A program made the translations under genes and the position numbers. From J089 sp964549745 (GTDB taxonomy: Bacteria > Fidelibacterota > Marinisomatia > Marinisomatales > J089), in contig CAZJWP010000001.1 of the NCBI GenBank assembly GCA_964549745.1, positions 4,823 to 68,822 of the forward strand: 64,000 nt of DNA. The letters are read 5' to 3'. Positions 60,489 through 64,000 of the stretch are shown piece by piece. Position 1 is the first letter of the stretch, and every line of letters begins with the position of its first letter. A model generated the notes under the pieces. It was not told where the DNA came from and searched no databases. It was given only the letters and a program-made list of their open reading frames with translations.

Positions 60489-63083
60489 ATGGACAGCAAA
60501 ACCATTCGCGATTCATTCATTCAATTTTTCCGTTCCAAGGATCATCAATTGGTACGGAGCGCACCGGTCATCCCCTGGGATGATCCAACACTCTTGTTTA
60601 CCAATGCGGGTATGAACCAGTTTAAACCCATTTTTCTGGGAGAAGAAAAAGCGCAGTACAACCGGGCGGTAGACAGTCAAAAATGCATCCGTGTCAGCGG
60701 CAAACACAATGATTTGGAAGAAGTGGGGGTGGATACATTTCATCATACTTTCTTCGAAATGTTGGGCAACTGGAGTTTCGGTGATTATTACAAAGCGGAA
60801 GCCATTCGGTGGGCCTGGGAGTTGATTACCGACATTTGGGGACTGGATAAAAATCGCCTGTGGGCGACCGTGTATACCGATGACGATGAAGCTTACGAAC
60901 ACTGGGCAAATGAAACCGATATCGCACGTGAGCGGATACTTCGCTTTGGCGCGAAAGACAATTTCTGGGAAATGGGTGAAACGGGACCGTGCGGACCTTG
61001 TTCGGAAATCCACTATTATATTGGTGATGATCTCTCCCGGCAAACCGCCGAAGGTGTAAACGCTTCTCCGGAATACTGGGAACTCTGGAATCTTGTGTTT
61101 ATGCAAAACTTTCGGGACGAGTCCGGGAAACTAAGTCCTTTGCCGGCTAAACACGTGGATACCGGCGCCGGTTTGGAACGGATCGTGGCTGTTTTACAGG
61201 GGAAAACAAGTAATTACGACACTGACCTGTTTACGCCAATTATTTCGGAGACTGAACGACTTTCCGGAATATCGTATGGCGAAAAACCGGTTCCCATGCG
61301 TGTGATTGCCGATCATGTTCGGATGTTGACCGTTTCGCTGGCCGATGGCGCATTGCCATCGAACGAGGGCCGCGGCTATGTGCTTCGGCGCATTCTGCGC
61401 CGCGGTGCGCGATTTGGACGCATGCTCAACATAGAAGAACCGTTTATTTATAAACTGGTGGATGCCGTGGATGAAATACTGGGATCGATTTATCCGGAAA
61501 TATCCGATAAAAAAGCGCATATTAAGCAAGTCATCCATGCAGAGGAAAAATCCTTTAATGAAACTTTAAATCGTGGTTTAAGCCATTTCGGAAAAATTGT
61601 GGACGAATTTGGTGACTCGACCATTTCAGGCGAGGAAGCCTTCCGGTTGTATGACACCTATGGATTTCCATTGGATTTGACTCAACTCATGGCTCGTGAG
61701 CGCGGTCTCAATGTCGATGAAAAAGGATTTAAAACCGCCATGGAAGCGCAACGAAAGCGTGCCAAAGCTGCAGGTCAGTTCAAGCGTGAAACAAAAGAAA
61801 TTAATTGGAAGATTTTAAGTGACGGACCTTCTTCCGAATTCCTGGGATATGAAACGCTGACGTCGGAAAGTACGATTCGAAAAATGGCCAAAGTAAACGG
61901 CCGGGTTTGGCTTATCCTGGACCAAACACCGTTTTATGGGGAATCTGGCGGGCAGATAGGAGATCAGGGAATTATCACCGGGGAAAATATTGATCTTAAA
62001 GTAATCGATACTCAAAAAGATGCAGGAGAAATTATTCACATCTGCGACGGCGATTTTAACGGCCATAGCGGTGTTGTAAAAGTCAACTGTCAGGTCGACG
62101 CTTTACGTCGTCAATCGATTCGATTGAATCACTCCGCAACGCACTTACTTCACCGAGCACTGAAAAATGTATTGGGTGATCATGTACATCAGGCCGGTTC
62201 CCTGGTCGCGCCTGATCACCTCCGGTTCGATTTCACTCATTTTGAGAAATTAACTGCCGAACAGTTGGCAGAAGTGGAATCGATCGTAAACCATGAAATT
62301 CTCAAAAATACACCGCTGGATGTAGCGCAGAAATCGTTTGATGCAGCCCGGGAAGAAGGAGCGGAAGCTTTATTTGGTGAAAAATACGGAGAATGGGTGC
62401 GGGTCATTACCGTTGGCAACTTTTCCAAGGAACTTTGCGGCGGCACGCATGTGGATCGAACCGGTGATATTGGATCATTCAAGATCATGGAAGAATCGTC
62501 CCTGGCTGCCGGAGTTCGACGCATTGTTGCGGTCACCGGTGAAGGAGCATTTAACGTATTCAGTGAGCGGTCGCAGGAACTTCAGCAATTAGCCGGTCTC
62601 CTGAATTGTGGTGAAAAAGATTTAGTCAACCGAATTGAACAATTGTTGAAGCAGAAGAAGGAACTGGAGAAATCCCGTAGAAATCAGGCCGGTCAGGTGA
62701 TTTCAATCCCCAATTTGTTGAAGAAAAGCAAAGAAGTGGAAGGGATGCCGCTGATTGTCGAATGGATTGATATTCCGGATGGAACCGATATCAAAGTAAT
62801 TGGGGATCAAATTCTGGAACAATGGAAATCAGGTATTGCTGTATTGGCTTCGAAAAATGAGGAAAAACCTTCTGCGCTGGTTGTGGTGACCCAGGATTGG
62901 ATAAAAAAAGGAATTAAAGCCGGACCCTTGGCCAAACGCATTGGACAAGCTATGGATGGCGGTGGCGGCGGACGTCCGCATCTGGCAACTTCAGGTGGAA
63001 AAGATTTTAAAAAACTAAAAACTTTGATGAAGGACGGAGCAGCATTTTTATTGTCTGTCATTAAGGAGGGAAAATCATCGTGA
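60489..63083 (+). CDS. alaS: Alanyl-tRNA synthetase
   Basis: 864 residues, full length. Class II catalytic core with motif 1 (APVIPWDDPTLLFTNAGMNQFKPIF), motif 2 (CIRVSGKHNDLEEVG) and motif 3 (GRGYVLRRILRRGAR); tRNA-recognition region; editing domain with zinc ligands in LNHSATHLLHRAL and ELCGGTHVDRTGDIG; C-terminal DHHA1-type domain with GGGGGRPHLATSGG. Charges tRNA-Ala and clears mischarged Ser/Gly. A GTGA overlap couples it to the PPC protein. Confidence 0.97.
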   Translation: MDSKTIRDSFIQFFRSKDHQLVRSAPVIPWDDPTLLFTNAGMNQFKPIFLGEEKAQYNRAVDSQKCIRVSGKHNDLEEVGVDTFHHTFFEMLGNWSFGDYYKAEAIRWAWELITDIWGLDKNRLWATVYTDDDEAYEHWANETDIARERILRFGAKDNFWEMGETGPCGPCSEIHYYIGDDLSRQTAEGVNASPEYWELWNLVFMQNFRDESGKLSPLPAKHVDTGAGLERIVAVLQGKTSNYDTDLFTPIISETERLSGISYGEKPVPMRVIADHVRMLTVSLADGALPSNEGRGYVLRRILRRGARFGRMLNIEEPFIYKLVDAVDEILGSIYPEISDKKAHIKQVIHAEEKSFNETLNRGLSHFGKIVDEFGDSTISGEEAFRLYDTYGFPLDLTQLMARERGLNVDEKGFKTAMEAQRKRAKAAGQFKRETKEINWKILSDGPSSEFLGYETLTSESTIRKMAKVNGRVWLILDQTPFYGESGGQIGDQGIITGENIDLKVIDTQKDAGEIIHICDGDFNGHSGVVKVNCQVDALRRQSIRLNHSATHLLHRALKNVLGDHVHQAGSLVAPDHLRFDFTHFEKLTAEQLAEVESIVNHEILKNTPLDVAQKSFDAAREEGAEALFGEKYGEWVRVITVGNFSKELCGGTHVDRTGDIGSFKIMEESSLAAGVRRIVAVTGEGAFNVFSERSQELQQLAGLLNCGEKDLVNRIEQLLKQKKELEKSRRNQAGQVISIPNLLKKSKEVEGMPLIVEWIDIPDGTDIKVIGDQILEQWKSGIAVLASKNEEKPSALVVVTQDWIKKGIKAGPLAKRIGQAMDGGGGGRPHLATSGGKDFKKLKTLMKDGAAFLLSVIKEGKSS

Positions 63084-63514
63084 AATCTCAAGTAAAGGGT
63101 TCAATCCATTGGGTTTTTGTTGAGCAGGGTGAACCGGTGATGAAAACGTTGACCGACTACTGCAAGGCAAACGGAATTAAGAACGGACAAATTACCGGAA
63201 TTGGCGCGGTGCGAAACATTGAATTAGGTGTGTTTGTTCCAGCCACGAAATCCTACCATCGGGATCGTATTGAGGATACACACGAACTCACCAATTATAT
63301 GGGCAATGTAACTTTGAAGGACGGCGATCCTTTTATCCATGCCCATATTGTATTGGGCGACCATTCGTTTCAAACGTTAAGCGGTCATTGTTTTGAGATG
63401 GAAGTGGCAGTCGTAGGTGAATTTATTATTCAGGCAATGAATACAACCGTATCACGAAAACTAAATCCTGATGTGGGATTAGCCACATGGAATATGGGGG
63501 AAGACCATGAGTAA
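63080..63514 (+). CDS. PPC/DUF296 domain protein
   Basis: 144 residues, GTG start overlapping the alaS stop (GTGA). The whole protein is one PPC (plant and prokaryote conserved, DUF296) domain: GEPVMKTLTDYCKANGIKNGQITGIGAVRNIELGVF and DPFIHAHIVLGDHSFQTLSGHCF, the latter holding the conserved His residues that bind metal. In plants the domain is joined to AT-hooks; free bacterial forms are trimeric and of unclear function. The following ridA starts eight bases before its stop. Confidence 0.9.
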   Translation: MKSQVKGSIHWVFVEQGEPVMKTLTDYCKANGIKNGQITGIGAVRNIELGVFVPATKSYHRDRIEDTHELTNYMGNVTLKDGDPFIHAHIVLGDHSFQTLSGHCFEMEVAVVGEFIIQAMNTTVSRKLNPDVGLATWNMGEDHE

Positions 63515-63890
63515 AATTCCAGTGAACACGCCCAATGCTCCGGCAGCCATTGGACCTTACAGCCAGGGCATATTAAGTGATCATCTTTGTTTTACGGCGG
63601 GGCAGATTGCCCTTGATCCATCGACTGGCAAATTAGTGGAAGGTGCGTTTGAAGATCGGGTAGAACGAATTTTTCGGAATCTGTCTGCTGTTCTTGAAGC
63701 GGCCGGTACATCATTGGACCGAGCGGTTAAGATAACTGTGTTTCTTACTGATTTAGGTCAGTTTGCCAATGTGAATAAAGTGTTTGAGCACTGGTTTGCC
63801 GGTTCTGTTCCACCGGCACGTTCTGCCGTTCAGGTGAGCGCTTTGCCTCTGGGAACGGATGTTGAGATTGAATGCATTGCGACGCGGTAG
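63507..63890 (+). CDS. ridA: RidA family reactive-imine deaminase
   Basis: 127 residues, full length. Family motifs AIGPYSQGI, LCFTAGQIALDPSTGKLV, RIFRNLSAVLEAAG and PPARSAVQVSALPLGTDVEIECIA, with the Arg of PARSAVQV in the active site. It hydrolyses 2-aminoacrylate and related imines released by PLP enzymes. Third gene of an alaS-PPC-ridA unit with overlapping ends. Confidence 0.95.
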   Translation: MSKIPVNTPNAPAAIGPYSQGILSDHLCFTAGQIALDPSTGKLVEGAFEDRVERIFRNLSAVLEAAGTSLDRAVKITVFLTDLGQFANVNKVFEHWFAGSVPPARSAVQVSALPLGTDVEIECIATR

Positions 63891-63910
63891 AATCGAATTA
63901 TTCTTATGGA

Positions 63911-64000
63911 GTCCCACGGGAAAATCCCGTGGGACCTTGTAAATGATCCCGATCGCGGGATGATTCAACCACGGCCATAGACCGTGGTTTTCTGTATATC
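63911..64000 (-). repeat. Dispersed hairpin repeat, copy 2 (inverted relative to copy 1)
   Basis: Read on the minus strand from 64000: GATATACAGAAAACCACGG, hairpin ACCACGG...CCGTGGT, then TCATCCCGCGATCGGGAT and finally a perfect 10-bp hairpin with arms GTCCCACGGG and CCCGTGGGAC at 63911-63935 around a 5-base loop. The first part matches the left copy at 16165. No T-run follows the strong hairpin in either direction, so it is not a standard terminator although it lies 20 bases after ridA. Three stem-loops in 90 bases resemble a REP/BIME-type element. Confidence 0.75.

Noticed and set aside
60513..61106. 197-codon open frame antisense to alaS
   Set aside because: It mirrors a strongly conserved synthetase region, has no ribosome site and its translation shows no recognisable domain.
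63911..64000. CRISPR-like array or terminator at the window end
   Set aside because: There are no direct repeats with spacers and no T-run; the hairpins differ from each other and match a dispersed element instead.
1..64000. tRNA, rRNA, integrase or insertion sequence
   Set aside because: None was recognised on either strand by eye; short intergenic spaces leave little room for RNA genes, but a covariance search was not possible.

Overview
The window (about 43% GC by eye, 64 kb, two 100-N scaffold joints) looks like a chromosomal segment from an uncultured diderm of the Fibrobacterota-Chlorobiota-Bacteroidota (FCB) superphylum. Candidatus Marinimicrobia/Neomarinimicrobiota is my best guess, but this is inference: several secreted proteins carry YPNPF-type C-terminal sorting domains, there is a PorZ-like propeller protein, a TonB receptor with a carboxypeptidase-D-like N-terminus, a secretin-based type IV pilus and several outer-membrane barrels. 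The joints and uneven continuity suggest a metagenome or single-cell assembly.

Layout. 1-8.0 kb: partial secreted protein, site-2-protease-like M50 peptidase, PorZ-like propeller protein, and on the minus strand an OPT transporter with adenosine deaminase; then a CsgG-like protein. 8.07-10.44 kb: a TPP riboswitch controlling a TonB-dependent receptor, ended by a bidirectional terminator. 10.5-13.0 kb (minus): an ECF sigma / anti-sigma / Spy-like periplasmic protein / lipoprotein operon. 13.1-16.1 kb: single-chain UvrD-like helicase with AddB-type Fe-S nuclease. 16.2-16.3 kb: assembly gap entered through a dispersed hairpin repeat whose inverted copy closes the window at 63.9-64.0 kb. 16.4-22.8 kb: class V aminotransferase, proton-translocating transhydrogenase (three genes), ThiI, prolyl aminopeptidase.

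22.9-37.8 kb is a compact type IV pilus locus (pilin, PilT, two minor pilins, a PilX-like protein, PilM-N-O-P-Q, an Ig-repeat lipoprotein, PilB, PilC). It is followed by a gingipain-family (C25) protein with a dockerin (37.9-41.5 kb), by a poly-gamma-glutamate locus pgsB-pgsC-pgsW with two linked envelope proteins (41.5-46.1 kb), and by a run of exported proteins with sorting domains: LVIVD lipoprotein, W-x-D-x-R repeat protein, M14 carboxypeptidase, second C25 protein, plus a glutaredoxin. 56-58.9 kb (minus): a HEFFH metallopeptidase and a tightly coupled cassette that includes a 42-residue membrane protein. 58.9-63.9 kb: an outer-membrane barrel with calcium-type D-rich repeats, AlaS, a PPC/DUF296 protein and RidA.

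Most notable: the pgsBCW locus with a periplasmic double-domain protein and a barrel, a candidate for polyglutamate export through an outer membrane; two C25 paralogues in which the canonical catalytic His is Trp; a CnrH/Y/X-like metal or envelope stress module; and an assembly artefact (55-bp duplicated contig ends around Ns) that falsely breaks a pilus gene. No rRNA, tRNA, CRISPR or insertion sequence was seen, and no gene-free stretch exceeds 300 bases.
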